64,000 nucleotides of DNA from Rhynochetos jubatus (Eukaryota > Chordata > Aves > Eurypygiformes > Rhynochetidae), in assembly GCA_027574665.1 (NCBI GenBank), contig CM050657.1, positions 20,245,700 through 20,309,699 on the forward strand, written 5' to 3'. The notes under the pieces were generated by a model, which was not told the DNA's origin, did not search any database, and saw only the letters and a list, made by a program, of their open reading frames with translations. Shown here piece by piece: positions 47,916-59,720 of the stretch (position 1 is its first letter; each line of letters starts with the position of its first letter). A program made the translations under genes and the position numbers.

Positions 47916-48390
47916 CACCCGCATTGTGCTGTCGGTGCCGTCGCGGTAATTGGTGTCCTCTGGCCGAAGGAAGTGCACTCAACTCGGATTAATCTGCCGC
48001 GGTGCGGAGGCCATCCCCGCGAGCGCAAGTGTTTCCTCCGATAAACCCCTCCAGCCCCTTGGCGGGCAGTGCAGGGAGCCAGGAGAAAGCTGTGAAAGTC
48101 GAGACCGTGGTGACAGGTGCCCACTGAAAACTGGGAACAGGAAAGGTGTGGGGGGAGAAAAACCCGGCAAAGACAAGACATCTTCGCAGCTCGCCTTATC
48201 GGCTGGCCGAGCGGGAGAGGTCGCGGGCTTACTGCATTTGGGGGCAGCCGGGGCGAGCACAGGAAGATGAGCGTGCAGAAGGGCTGCAGATAAACGCTGT
48301 CTGCGGGGAGGGCTGGCTGGGGGCTGCGGGAGCAGGCAGCCGTGGCAGGGTTAGCGCAACAGTTTAGTCCCGGATTTTGCGCCGGACAAA
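47881..48390. promoter_or_regulatory. CpG island
   Basis: I count about 38 CpG dinucleotides by hand across roughly 510 bases of clearly G+C-rich sequence. This approaches the number expected from base composition and is far above the CpG-depleted background of the window. In vertebrates such islands usually mark promoters, often of developmental genes, or unmethylated regulatory elements. No convincing first exon is seen on either strand. Open frames through the island (for example minus strand 47,786-48,520) are readily explained by the composition. A spliced non-coding transcript or a distal 'orphan' island is possible. The island ends sharply where AT-rich microsatellites begin at about 48,400. 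Confidence 0.7.
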
Positions 48391-48399
48391 GTTTAAAAT

Positions 48400-48480
48400 G
48401 CACATCAATATATATACAGACATATACATTTATGTGCATAAGTACAAAGTGTATATGCACACCCATATATATATGAAAAC
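48400..48480. repeat. AT/AC-rich microsatellite cluster
   Basis: Short ATATATAT, ACATATAC and ATATATATAT runs, together about 80 bases. They mark the abrupt downstream edge of the CpG island. Confidence 0.7.
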
Positions 48481-50089
48481 TAAAAATCATAGCTGAAGCA
48501 AAAGTCTTCTTTGTTTTCATTCTTATTATTATTTTTAAACAGCCTGATCATATTTTATAGCTCATTTTGCAGCCCTAAACCTGGTGCATGAATAACTCAG
48601 AGTAGCATTGACCATAAGCTGAAAACTAGTATCCCATTTTGTTTGTCCACAGATGAGGAAGAAGTTTGACTTTAAAATATTTTTCATTACCTAAACCAAG
48701 CATTTTCCAAAGTATGTACCTTTTATTTTTCATTTTTGATGGGCTGATAGATGTCTGTCCATATTAACCTTAACGTGAGATAAATAGTCATGGGTGCACA
48801 CTGATTTAAGAAAATGTCTAGCATGCTCACTTTTTTTGGCATACATGTGGCTAAAAATGTTATGGTACGTTCTTCTTGTAGGATTTAAATTATATCATCA
48901 GCTTATGGATTGTACTGATCGCACTAATGCTTCAGATTTATTCACTTAGAGTTTAATGCAACACACTGGCTTCCATATTCATTAGGAATTTCAAAATTGC
49001 CATTTTTATATGAGAAATAAAGAGGTGCCCATGAACGTGAATCAGTGAATATATGAAAAAGGCACATGACAAGGTCTGTCTTAAATATACAGAGCAGATG
49101 CTTTGGAAATTCAAATAATGCTATGGCAGTTTCCCAAGATAACATCCTCCACAGTATCCAAGCGCAGACCATTCATTGAGCATTTTAAACCCTGTAATTT
49201 AGAGCTGGAGGACCCAGATCGCGCTGCTATTGAAATCAGTAGTCAGATTCTTGTTCTACTTCGCTCCAAGGAGAGGGGAGCAATAGGAGTGTAATTCCTG
49301 ATCACCCCGCGCCCAAGAGCTCCACTGGGTCGGAAGGAAGAGAAGGCGGCCACTGTGTTGGGTGTGGCTGTAAGTCCAAATGACAGTGACTTCTAGGGGA
49401 ACTAGGGGAAAAAATTCCTCTGGTAACTTTTTCCCACAGTTTGAGTCTGCCCAGGAAGGAAGCCTTAAAAATAAAAGAAACACTAACCAAAAATCCACCT
49501 GTTCTGAGGGAAGAGAAGTGATTCCCAGCAGCCTACAAAGAGACTAAAACCCATAATATATATATACATATATATTTCTCTGTGTGTATGTAAGAAGGCA
49601 AACGAAAATGAATATTTTTTTCCCCTCAATATGAGAAGGAAAACAGAAAAACAGACTTTGGCAGCCCTGAGAGTCATAGTTTACTCACCTCAGAAATATG
49701 TCTCAGAGTTCAAACCAAAGTTGACCAATACTCCAAAGCTGGTTATAGCGGCAGATAGTGACATTTATTTCCAGATGTTAATGGGAATAAGGTAGAAAAG
49801 AACAATAACGCCTGGAGCCTGTTGAATGGAAATGCCTTTTTTCCTATATTAGATCGTACATAGTTGTCAGACGTCCATATCCCAGCGCTAGTAAGACAGG
49901 CGGGGAGCGCGGCAGTGTTAGAAGGTTTGCCAGGTTTGGGTTTATGTACATGTGTGTCTCGTCTGCAGAGTGCAATATGAAGCAGAGCCCTTCACTCAGC
50001 AGGAGCAAATAAATACAAGAAAGCAAAGGGCTAAGTACAACGCCTTTGGGAGCGGAATAAGGAAGGAGAGGAGGGGAGGATGGACAAAA
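48481..50089. other. No gene recognised
   Basis: A+T-rich sequence downstream of the CpG island with one microsatellite. If the island starts a transcript to the right, no first exon can be delimited here. Confidence 0.5.
49551..49592. repeat. AT/GT microsatellite
   Basis: TATATATATACATATATAT followed by CTGTGTGTATG. Probably variable in length. Confidence 0.75.
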
Positions 50090-50143
50090 GGGCTACAATC
50101 TTTAAGGTCCCTTCCAACCCAAACCATTCTGTGGTTCTATGGA
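50090..50143 (+). mobile_element. CR1 LINE, short 3' tail fragment
   Basis: A short stretch ends in 'ggtcccttccaacccaaacc' followed by 'attctgtggttctatgg', which is the canonical 3' terminus of a bird CR1. Only about 50 bases are recognisable, and the sequence upstream does not resemble CR1. It is therefore an extremely 5'-truncated insertion or one whose upstream part has decayed. The forward orientation is the same as the larger copy 7 kb upstream. Confidence 0.85.
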
Positions 50144-50420
50144 AGCTGCTGAGAGATGTGAACTGGCTCGTGACTAGAGAGAGATGAGGTAAACCAGGGC
50201 AAAACTGTTCCACTTAACCTACCTAACCTGCTTAGCTAAATAAACCATTACTGCGACATATAGCGGGGTTTCCCTTAAAGACAACTGTCATTAGATGAAA
50301 GAGTTAAAGACAGAAAGCTCAGAAAGAATTAACTTTGATGCTTGAATATATTTTTCTAGCAGGTAAATACAACCACCAAAGGAAAAGGAACAGAAAACCC
50401 AACACAGTGAATATAAAGGG

Positions 50421-50470
50421 TTTTTTTTTGGGGGGGGGGGGGGGGTGGGGGGGTGGGGGGTGGGGTGGGT
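50421..50470 (+). repeat. G-tract, strong G-quadruplex motif
   Basis: After a T9 run come G-runs of 16, 7, 6, 4 and 3, each separated by a single T (50,430-50,469). This is an ideal G-quadruplex arrangement with one-base loops. A second T-run lies just downstream (about 50,482). Confidence 0.9.
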
Positions 50471-50879
50471 TGCCCTTTTTCTTTTTTTTGGTAGGTAAAT
50501 CATTTTCTTTTTAAATGAAATTCTGTTTGACTGCATGAAATATGAACAGTAATTAAATGCACAGTCTGTGGGCCTTCCATACTTTAAAGCTCTTTTTTTT
50601 AAAAAAAACCCCAACACAACTGCTCACCTCAGACAGGCCAATTACCCAAGAATGATGGAGTCAAGAGGAAAGTAGCTAAATTTCTTTACTTGAATGATCA
50701 CAACCACAAGCCAGTGATTAGTCCCTGCAGCACCAGCGGGGATGTGGTGGGGACACTCACATTGGAAGACTTCAAATAGTCATTTCCTTGGTTAAAATAA
50801 AATCTGACTGCACTAAATAGACAGTTTTTAATCTCAATTGGACATCTGAAGATTTCTCAAGCTGTTGTTGGCTGCGGCA

Positions 50880-51335
50880 GAAACAAATTTTTCTGCTTTG
50901 TTGATTAAACCAGTGGTCTCCACCATTGCTTATCGGCCTGCGACGAGCTGTTCTTTTTAATTAAAAGTGAGCCACCACGAGAGAGCAATTAACAGCTAGT
51001 AATTACTGTGCTCTTCAGAACTGCAACATTTTGCCTTTCATTCCAATTATATAATGGACAAGTGGCTTTTTGATCTTCAAATTAGTGAGCTCTTGTACTA
51101 TTTGTTTTGAGGCAGATTTGGAAGGTTAATGATGGCCTGTGGTGGCACTCTTTCCACTGACTGATGTAAGACAAGAAAAAAAGGGGAAGGAAACAGGAAT
51201 AGTCTATCAAGAAATGCAAATGCTGCCTTCATGATAATGAACAGGAGAAACACAGGCAACTTAATATGCAGGTTATTTAATACGAACCAAATAAGCGCTC
51301 ATTTCCGTGCTAGTCTGTGCTATGGAATTATTATT
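50880..51335. promoter_or_regulatory. Candidate conserved enhancer with homeodomain palindrome and octamer
   Basis: TTTTAATTAAAA (50,955-50,966) is a perfect homeodomain-type palindrome. TAATTA follows at 51,000-51,005, in a context with CAATTAAC just upstream (about 50,987). A perfect POU octamer, ATGCAAAT, is at 51,214-51,221. Further 'cttaatatgcaggttattta' sequence lies at about 51,261. The block is repeat-free, evenly A+T-rich and lacks an open frame. It is one of the more convincing regulatory candidates in the window. Confidence 0.35.
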
Positions 51336-54227
51336 TCTTTTTAATAAAAAAAAAAGTTTAATTAAGCACTTCAATATAGATTCTTTAGAGAGTGACACAT
51401 AACATTTAACTGTTTGATACTTAATTGTGTTTGCCTTTGATTGTGGCACCTATAGTTAAATGTTGTACAACGTTACTGAGGCATTGAACTGTCCCCTAGG
51501 ACACGCGATGCATTGACTTTGTCTAAAATCTTTTAAGTAATAAGTCTTAATATATTTAATGGCCACTGCGCCCTTTGAGTACAAGGACCCCTTACATCAC
51601 AAACAGTTGTCTAATTTTAATTAATATTGATTTGCATCTCTTAAATAGAAACTATAATTGTTGATGTTGCTTATGGCTGTATAATAATCCTAGAGGATAG
51701 GCATGTTGAATATGTTGTGTATACAGGAGCGTGTGTTTTAACAAAAAGATCAGTAATACCGTTATTAGGGCAGATCTCTGCTCTTTTGATTAGAGCTGCT
51801 GCAATCGGCTAAGTGGTGCTCTGCTGACTTACACCAATCTTTCCACTTGATTTTTTAAACTGTTGCCCTGGTATTACATTTTTTGTGTACGACTACAGAT
51901 AAGGTATGCTCTAGTCTCAGCTACCCTGAGTTTTTGGAAGAAGTCAACAGCTGTAGTGCTCGGATACCTCCTGAATAGATTAAGAACTTGGCACTTTACT
52001 TTTGCTCTGCATGTCTGGATTATGCATGTCTGCACAGCTTAACAAAACCACCGACCCCATTTAACAGACAAATTAGAGATGTGAAAAAGAGTATCTTTGC
52101 TGTGATGCATAAAACATAAACCTCATTCTGTGGATAGCTGAAACAAGATGATCTGTGTTTAAATTTCTTCACATCCATTGATTTAGCTATTCTTTCACTA
52201 AACACGATCATTAGTTACACAAATAACTGTAGGAATGATAGAACATGGATAGATGTTTTCTTTTGGGCTGTTAAACCTTTAGGCTCGCAGTTCTTATACT
52301 GTTGATTTCCTTGGAGGCAGAATCAGGTTTGTATTGCTCAACAGATGCTAAAAAACCGGTATAAACCCCAGGTTCTTAAAAGTGTTTAGATCATGTTTTC
52401 AAGTGTCCCCCTAAACCCTGAGCTGGAGTAACATACTTTAATTATGATATTGAAAAAAGGCTCTGCAACCAGTGTGCCATGCTGGTTACATGGCTTACGG
52501 TCTCATGGATAACTGCAAGCTGAGCTCTTGAAAATGTACATTGAGAGTCTTTTCCTATGTCCTGACTTAAGCAAAGCTTCCACTGAAAACATGTTGGCCG
52601 GTGAAGAGTTCAGGACTGAACCCACACACAGGATTTCGGAGGTGAAAGGAGTTGGAGAGTAGGAAAATAAAGAGGCTGAATAAAAATATTTGAGCAGGAA
52701 TAGAGACTGTATGCATACGTATAATTTGAAAAAAATACTTAGGGTGCTTGAAAGTTTGTCTTTGTGGAGGGAAATTGTTTTGCTATATGGGACAAACACT
52801 GACTTTTCAATTACAGTTTTCTTTAGGATCATGGACTGTTTTGGGTCACTGTGTAGAGTATTCCTCACAAGTGGTTCCAGGTTTGAAGATTAATGTGTGC
52901 TCTTTTTTCTGAGCAGCATGCAACCCATTGCAGTAATGCTTTTCAGAGGCTGAGATGTCATCGATGAGGTGTTCATCTGTATTGCAGGGATGTGGAGAAA
53001 GTATCAGGGTTGCATTTTCCATTATCTCTCATTCAAATAGTCGTTTGAAGTGGTTCACAGTAGCTCTCCTTTGTTTCCATAATTCACAGCATGCTGGGGT
53101 TTCTTTTGGAGATGTGTGGGGAAGGCTAAGATGAGCACAGTGTCTCTGAGCAGCTGAAATGAACTGGGGTCATGCCGGGGAACGTGGATAGAAGGGAGTA
53201 ACAATTGAAACCGTGAAAATTTAGGAAGGTGGTGTTAGGAGAAGGATAGAGAGCAGAACACCTCTGAGGTGAACCATACACCAAAGCCTTCTAAATTTTA
53301 CTTTGATTGCAGCAAGCCAACCCATTCCTTGGGTCCCAGCATGCCTAGGAGAGGTGTATGCATCTTCAGGAACAGCCATAACGAGTAACTGCTCCCATGG
53401 GGAGGGTTCTCTCTCTTACTTCCTCATCTGAGAGTGGTTACACTCTGTATATATACACAGGGTTAATTAGTAATTTTCAATGACTATTGCTGCTGGTGTT
53501 TTTTTCTGCACCTAGGACGGAGTTACCATTTCCTGGTAACTTTGTTATCTAATTTGTTACCTGCAGTATTCCACTGCTCTGGTGTAGTTCTGTATCTAAT
53601 AACATCCTGAGAAGATTCATGAAAATATAGGTAAAAGGAATTAATAAAATAATTGAGATAATTGCTGTGGCTTGATCTTGGACATTTGTAATACCTAATT
53701 CAATATAAATATGAACTTGACTGTGGCTATTTGCACGTAAACCCACAGGGCAGAGGCATGTTTGCTAAACGCTGCCAGATCAGGATGACACCCAGTGTGC
53801 ACAGATATAAATGCCTACGCAGGCTGCAAGGCAATGGACAACCAAACCTGAAACACTGGTGTGCTTAGGTGCTATGTCAAGGAGGAACAAATAGGGTAAA
53901 GGTTTCATCACTGTCACTGCTGCTTTTCACAGTGGCAAAAGGCTCTCAGGATTTCTGAATCGTGGTTATTAGTGTTAGAGCCATCTGTTTTGTAAAACGG
54001 GGCAATGCTCTCCAGCCCTTTCCCTCACCTGTCAATGCCCTGGATCCTCAGCCTGGCTTCAGCCCACCTTACCCTGATGGCTGTCAGCATGACAGAAGGA
54101 TCCAGGCATTTGCTTCAATTACTGCAAACTCTTCTCCATATATCTACATCCTGGAGTCTGAAAGCGAGCCGTGGCAGCGGCGCTTGCCATGCAGTTCACC
54201 TCCTTAAACAATATATTCTCTTGATCT
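51336..54227. other. No gene recognised
   Basis: Mostly A+T-rich, with the first 400 bases still resembling the preceding motif-rich block. Later sequence is ordinary and the frames are short. Confidence 0.5.
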
Positions 54228-54266
54228 GCACACATGGTAACTCCCGCTAATGGGAGTTACACATGC
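54228..54266. repeat. Inverted repeat GTAACTCCC/GGGAGTTAC, probable old repeat remnant
   Basis: GTAACTCCC (54,237-54,245) and GGGAGTTAC (54,252-54,260) are perfect complements with a 6-base loop, GCTAAT. CACATG occurs on both sides. The AATGGGAGTTAC string resembles the centre of the old amniote palindromic repeats noted elsewhere in the window, so this is probably their remnant. A short independent hairpin remains possible. Confidence 0.5.
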
Positions 54267-57200
54267 TGGGTAAGAGGAGACTAAACCTTTCCTACGTTTT
54301 TACTAGTGAAATACTGGAAATGGGATGACGGCAGCCAACTAGATTGTGAGGGCTCTTGTCAGAAATATGATTAGGAATTTGTTTCCATGTAGCTCATACA
54401 GTAATAGGCATGAGCCTCGAGCCAGAGACAAATAGTAGTTAATATCTCGAGAAGGCAAAGTGTTCTCTAAGATGTTTAAATGAGAATTCCAGAGCAAGAT
54501 GAAAATTGGCCTCCGAGGGAATAACATTTTCTTTTTCTTCATAACTGCGGATAAAAATTCCAAATAGATCATCAGTATGTATATTAAGGGGAGATCACAT
54601 TCCTGTGATACTGTTGGAAAATTCAGTAGCAATGTAGTTTTCATGTTTTAATTTTTTTTCCTTCCTGTGAATTTTTTCTTGGATTTTTGCCATATAATGC
54701 AATAAAATGCACCCATGAGATACAGGAAATTTAAAGTCGGTTGGTGTTCATTACATTACACAGTCATACAGAATTTAAGGTCCTATACGATAGTCTGCTT
54801 CTGAATCGACACAGGCAAATGCATCCAAGGTAGAAGAAGTAAAACCCTGGATGCCTCTGCTGTAGCTGGAAATATGAGAATAAGTCTTGTGGATGTGTAT
54901 TTATTTTGGATTCTCAGAAAAACCCAGTAGTAGCAGTGCTGTTTTATGTGAGGCCTGGAATGAAAGAATATATTCAGCCCCACACCCCAAAAAAAAAGTG
55001 TGATCAATTTAACTTTCATCTTTTTGCCTTGTCCTGTGTTGCTATCACATCTCATAGGCTGAGCAGAGCAAGGGAATTGAGGTACAAATCACCGTATTGC
55101 TAAAGAAGAAGGTAATCTAATTTTAAGTTATAAATTGCAATCCATGGATCTTAGTGAGAGGAGCTCTACTGGAGCTCAGCTGCCCTGTTCCCCTCTGCAA
55201 GTTTTGCCCTGATATTCCGCAGGGTTTTGTCCTGTCCTGTTCCTGAGACCCAGGCAGCTCTCCTTCTCACGGCCTCCTCCTGCGCACACACGGCAATACC
55301 TGGGTTAAGCATGGTGTTTCTCCGTACGGAGCTATTTGAAATTTGTCTGCAGAGGTAGCTGAAAAATGGCAGTGTTGTGGCAACATTCCTTCAAGAACTG
55401 TATTTTTTTCTCAATAGCAACAAAGGAAGTTTCTTCTACATTTTAAAAGTTTGCGTTTTTTCAAAAGAAAAAGAAAATGTGTCTTTAAAAAACTGAAATA
55501 TTTTTGTGATACACCTTGATTTTTAATAGATGTGTAAAACAATTTTGCAAAGATCCCCCAAAGGGTTTGGAGTCCTACCTTAAACCTAGTTTGTGTTCTG
55601 TACCCTTTCTTCACAAATCTAACCCCATATTGCCAAATTCTATTTTTTAATTGTTTTTGCTTAAATATCCTTCAGGTTTTGAACATTCTGCCCATAATCA
55701 GGTTCCTCCATCCCTCTCTCCATTATGGGTGTCGCACAAAGAGGGGCTGGGAGCTTCATGTTCCATACTGGAAAACGGTAACAGGACTCCAAACGGATTG
55801 TTTTCTTGGATGGAGCTAATAGTTACTAAATCCCCACTTAATACTCCTGCTTTGCCAATGTCTCTCCTCCAGTGAGCACGGTGTGCTAATCTCTTGTTCT
55901 TCCAGTGTATGCATCCATACTTAATGTGGGGAAACAGGCTTAAACCTGTTAAACTCATGTTAAATGCTCAGAGCTGGTGTTCACAGCTGTCCGCATCCGA
56001 AGGTGGGCGTGCTGCATCCCGAAGCCTTCCCAACACAGCTAACGATGCAGAGTGTGACCAGATTTGAAGCATCTTGCATTTATTTTGTTATATAGTTTTG
56101 AGATCATACCTATGGCTCTTCAAGGTACCTGCTAATGCCGCCTCTACTGGCAGGTTGCTTTAAACGCCCCGAAACGCAGAGGAGGGCAAAGTGAAAGGGA
56201 GCGTGGCCTCCGCGGCTAGACCCAGGCTGCTGGAAAAGTTCCTCTTCTGTACCTGTGAAACAAATGTCTCAGGCAAATCAGTTCCCAGCTTCGGGAACCC
56301 CCCCTTTTTGTGGGGTCAGATGCTGTATCCTCAACCAAGATTTGTGCTTTGGAGCTGGCTGGTGAAAATAAGTGACGCTAATCTATTTTGGGAGTATACT
56401 GAGGTCCTGGCTGTCTTGCCCTAGTCATCTTCCTACAGACAATAAATCTCCAGCAGGCATAAATCCACATTTCTGTTCAATTCTGGGGAACATTCCTGAT
56501 TTACACCAGTAATATGTTTGTCTCAAATCATCCATTTTGTACAGATGGAACAACATTAGATCTTCTGTACTTCTTAATGGTAAAATCCTTGTTTGTGGGA
56601 AAAGGTAGAGCTGAGGTTAGGCTTCGGTTCTTGGTGCCTCTTATCCCCAGGAACTTCTATGTGTGATCCTGCCACATAGGGAAAATCCTATTCCCCATTT
56701 TGTTATAGGAAAAAAGGGCAGAGGAAGGGAAGAGGCATAGAAACCACATTCTCACTTTTACTCCTTCCTGCGGGATTTAAATCTCTGACAGCTCTTTCTG
56801 GCTCATTTCACCTATTACATAGAAGTGATGTCGGATGGAGCACGTGTTTGTGCTGTGTCATCATAGCCTTGTTTTCTGTCAGGGGCAGCAGAAGGCTAAA
56901 GGAGTCCCTCTGTTAAGAAACCCACGTAGTTGGGAGCTATCCTGTGCTAATTATCTGGGGAGCTGCTGGGTGCCATGCCAAGGCATAACTGCAGGAGAAG
57001 GGGGCTCATGCAGTGGACTGTAAATAAATGGAATTTTTGTGTAATGGCCCCTGTATTTTGCAAGTCTAAATTTTATCTAACACAGTGGTTTTTAATAACA
57101 TGGTTTATTTTTGTAGCATACTACTTTTCCTTGCTCTCTACAAAGTGGAAAAGAATGCCCTGGTTGCTCAGCCCCTTTTCCAAAAAATTAAGAGACTTTT

Positions 57201-57674
57201 CATTTGCACGCTAATCACTTTATTTTGCATTGTTCTAGGGAATATAATGCACATTCCTAGAAAAATACTCTTTTTCCAATAGAGGGAGTGTTAGTGCCAG
57301 GCAATGCCCTTCTCTGTCACTCTCTTTGCGTCTCGTAAACCTACCTATAAGCAAATAAAGTGTGCCTTGGTGCTGTTTAGACTGAGTTCGCTCTCTGCTC
57401 CACGTTACCTAACTGACTTCTCTGAGCCAAGACACACAAAAAAGATCAATCTATAACATAACAGCGGAGTGAGGTGAAAGTTGGTCCTCCCAGAAACTTA
57501 ACTCTGGATAGTAGAGCTGAGTCGTCCTCTGTGTCACCCTCCACTTTCAGTTGCTTAACCTCTTGCAGATAGAAAAGTCCTGTTGGCATCCAGAAGTTCT
57601 TTAAAAAAACAAAAGTAAAAAATTAAGCAAGGAATTCAAACCTCTAATGCCTGTCATCTTCCATTGAGAGGGCT
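54267..57674. other. No gene recognised
   Basis: Ordinary mixed sequence. A possible trace of an old repeat ('tgatttacaccagtaatatg', near 56,498) is too short to annotate separately. Confidence 0.5.
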
Positions 57675-57700
57675 GGGGTTGGGGTGGGGTGGGGAGGGGG
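57675..57700 (+). repeat. G-quadruplex motif, five G-runs
   Basis: Runs G4-TT-G4-T-G4-T-G4-A-G5 lie within 26 bases. Loop lengths of one or two bases make this one of the most stable quadruplex layouts. No promoter or transcript is evident around it. Confidence 0.9.
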
Positions 57701-58125
57701 AGAGCAGCCCTGGCTCTCAGAACAAAACTGATCTAAGCCCCTTGCATGTCAGACAAAGCCTGGGAAGGTTCTGCCTCTCTGGGAGCAGCAGCTGGCCTGG
57801 GAACCATGGGAATCCCTCTGCTCCAAGCCCTGCCAGCACTCAGCCACTCTCTGGGCAGGAGGGATGCACCTAGGCATCAACCTCTACAGCCCCTGGCTTT
57901 CCTTAGATAGGTCATGGCCCCCTGCCCCTGGGCATTTGTAAGGGAAGGGGATGCTTAAAGACGCGGTGTGGGATAACAAGTTGGCCTCCAGCACGTATCC
58001 GGGATGCGATGATGAATGCACTGAGTTCGTACAGCTCCTGGGGGTCTTCCATCCTAACAGCATTAACTTTGCATCCCCTTCACTGGGCTTGCAGTACAGG
58101 CTTGGGGCACTTGCTTGAATCACCG

Positions 58126-58200
58126 AGGCCAAATTCTGCTCCAAACTCAAATTACACTGAAATTTTCACTCTGAGTGTAAGCGAGATCAGGCTCTGATCT
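58126..58200. repeat. Old amniote interspersed repeat ('GGCCAAATTCTGCTC' type)
   Basis: 'gaggccaaattctgctccaa' begins the copy and 'gtgtaagcgagatcaggctc' ends it, with a 'aattacactgaa' stretch between. The start and end are roughly complementary, as in a small palindromic non-autonomous element. This matches an old repeat common in turtles, crocodilians and birds. The central palindrome has partly decayed. Confidence 0.6.
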
Positions 58201-59514
58201 GATCTGTACTTACTTAATGTCTAGCAGCTGCCTTGATTGGGAGTTTACCTTCTGAGCAAGACAGGCAGCCACTGATTAAAACCCAAGTCAGGGGGGCACC
58301 GACCCCGAATTTACTGCCTGCCCTTTGGCAGTCAAGAGGGTCTGGAAGTCAAACTCCCAACCTCTGCAAAGGCTGCGGGAGCAGAGGAGCCTCTGGAGAA
58401 GTCTCTGGAGAAGCTGGGGGCACCGCAGCAGTGTGGGGAGGAGTGGGAGGACGAGCAGAGCGGCTGTGAGCTGGGCTGCGTCTGCCCGGCAAAAACACTG
58501 GGCTCAACAAAGGCTGTAAATCCAACGTGAATCATGGGAATGGAATTAACTTAAAATTATACTTGCAAGGAGAAATATTAGTGGTTGTAACGGTTTGGTT
58601 TTCTCACGCAGTCGCTAGCCGCTGTGATTTTTGGGAAACTTTTCCTGGTAACGTAGCTGCAGGATATATGGCTTATGCCGTGATGTCTTTAACGGGGAGA
58701 CGTAATAGCGTGTGCTGTGGGAACTGTGAGTGCAAGGCTGAAGCAGGCGGCACGCATTTAAAATGTAAAGGGGAGATTTGTGATGTTTCTAGGGACATAG
58801 AATGATAAAAGCCAACGACCAAAAATATGGAAAATTAATTTAGGTCGAAAAGATGCATCCTTCTGTGTGTCTCACATCTGCTGTGCTGGGATTTCTGCAT
58901 AAATCTATATGTTTTGGTTCTATTTAGTGCTGTGGGTACTTTGATTAATTTAGCTACATGTTGCTGTCATGTTGGGCACATTCATCTTCTGTCTTGAAGC
59001 ATGTACTCCTCAGCCTCTCTATCATTCCACCCCTTCAGGCCTTATTTTCATCACATTTAAGGGAACTCTCCCCTGCCTGTCTTTATCTTGTTAGGCTTTC
59101 AGCAGCTTAAGTTGAATCTTCATTCTTTCACTCTTGCTGTCAGATCTCCTTTACCAAGTTATCTCATTTTCCTATTCATAACATCTCACCCATTATATTT
59201 AATACTCAGGCACAATTGCATCTGAACATTATGTAGGACTTGCCAGCGCAAATACTTTGTAAATGAAATCAGACCACCCCTGGAAGGAACAGTGGTGGCT
59301 TTGCCTTGCCAGTGTATTTTAAATTGAAAAATGCCCAGGACTAAATCCAGTCCTGGAGTAAGCGGTTGTGACTTAAGTGGAGTCAGGAGAGCTTCATCTG
59401 CTAAGCTGAGATGGATTTGACCCTTCAGTGCTGAAAGCGGGAAGGTTAATAACGATCGCATAATCTGATATGAAGGAGAAATTAGTGTCAGGGCTGTCCC
59501 AGTGGGTGTGGACA
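58201..59514. other. No gene recognised
   Basis: Includes a small imperfect duplication of 'ctctggagaag' near 58,390-58,413. A pyrimidine-rich stretch lies at 59,000-59,170. Nothing gene-like. Confidence 0.5.
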
Positions 59515-59720
59515 TCTACGGATGAGGAAGCCCTTTACAAGGATGGGTAAATAATTAAGCTGATGCAGTCTGGAAAACCAAAGCCGGGAGGATGAGGGAC
59601 TTGCCAAATTTCAATAAGCCATCAGTGTTGAGACTGTGCTGAAGCCTGTGTTTTTGCAGGACAGAGTCCAAGTCTCCTTCCATGGTGCCAGCCTCTGGGT
59701 CCTTGACCTGGAGGCTCATC
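59515..59720 (+). repeat. Possible MIR/L2-like old repeat
   Basis: 'ggatgaggaagccctttaca', 'gggtaaataattaagctgat', 'agggacttgccaaatttc' and 'acagagtccaagtctcc' occur in the order expected of a decayed MIR or L2 tail. Each block has several mismatches, so this call is weak. Confidence 0.35.

Noticed and set aside
47786..48520. Minus-strand open frame of 244 codons
   Set aside because: It spans the CpG island and an AT microsatellite, has no domain, and its openness follows from G+C-rich composition. The opposite strand also has an open frame there.
55971..55993. miR-138-like AGCTGGTGTT
   Set aside because: Only a short seed match; the continuation differs and no precursor stem was found.
57085..57282. 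Hydrophobic frame resembling a small membrane protein
   Set aside because: Hydrophobicity is expected from T-rich codons. No start context or conservation evidence.
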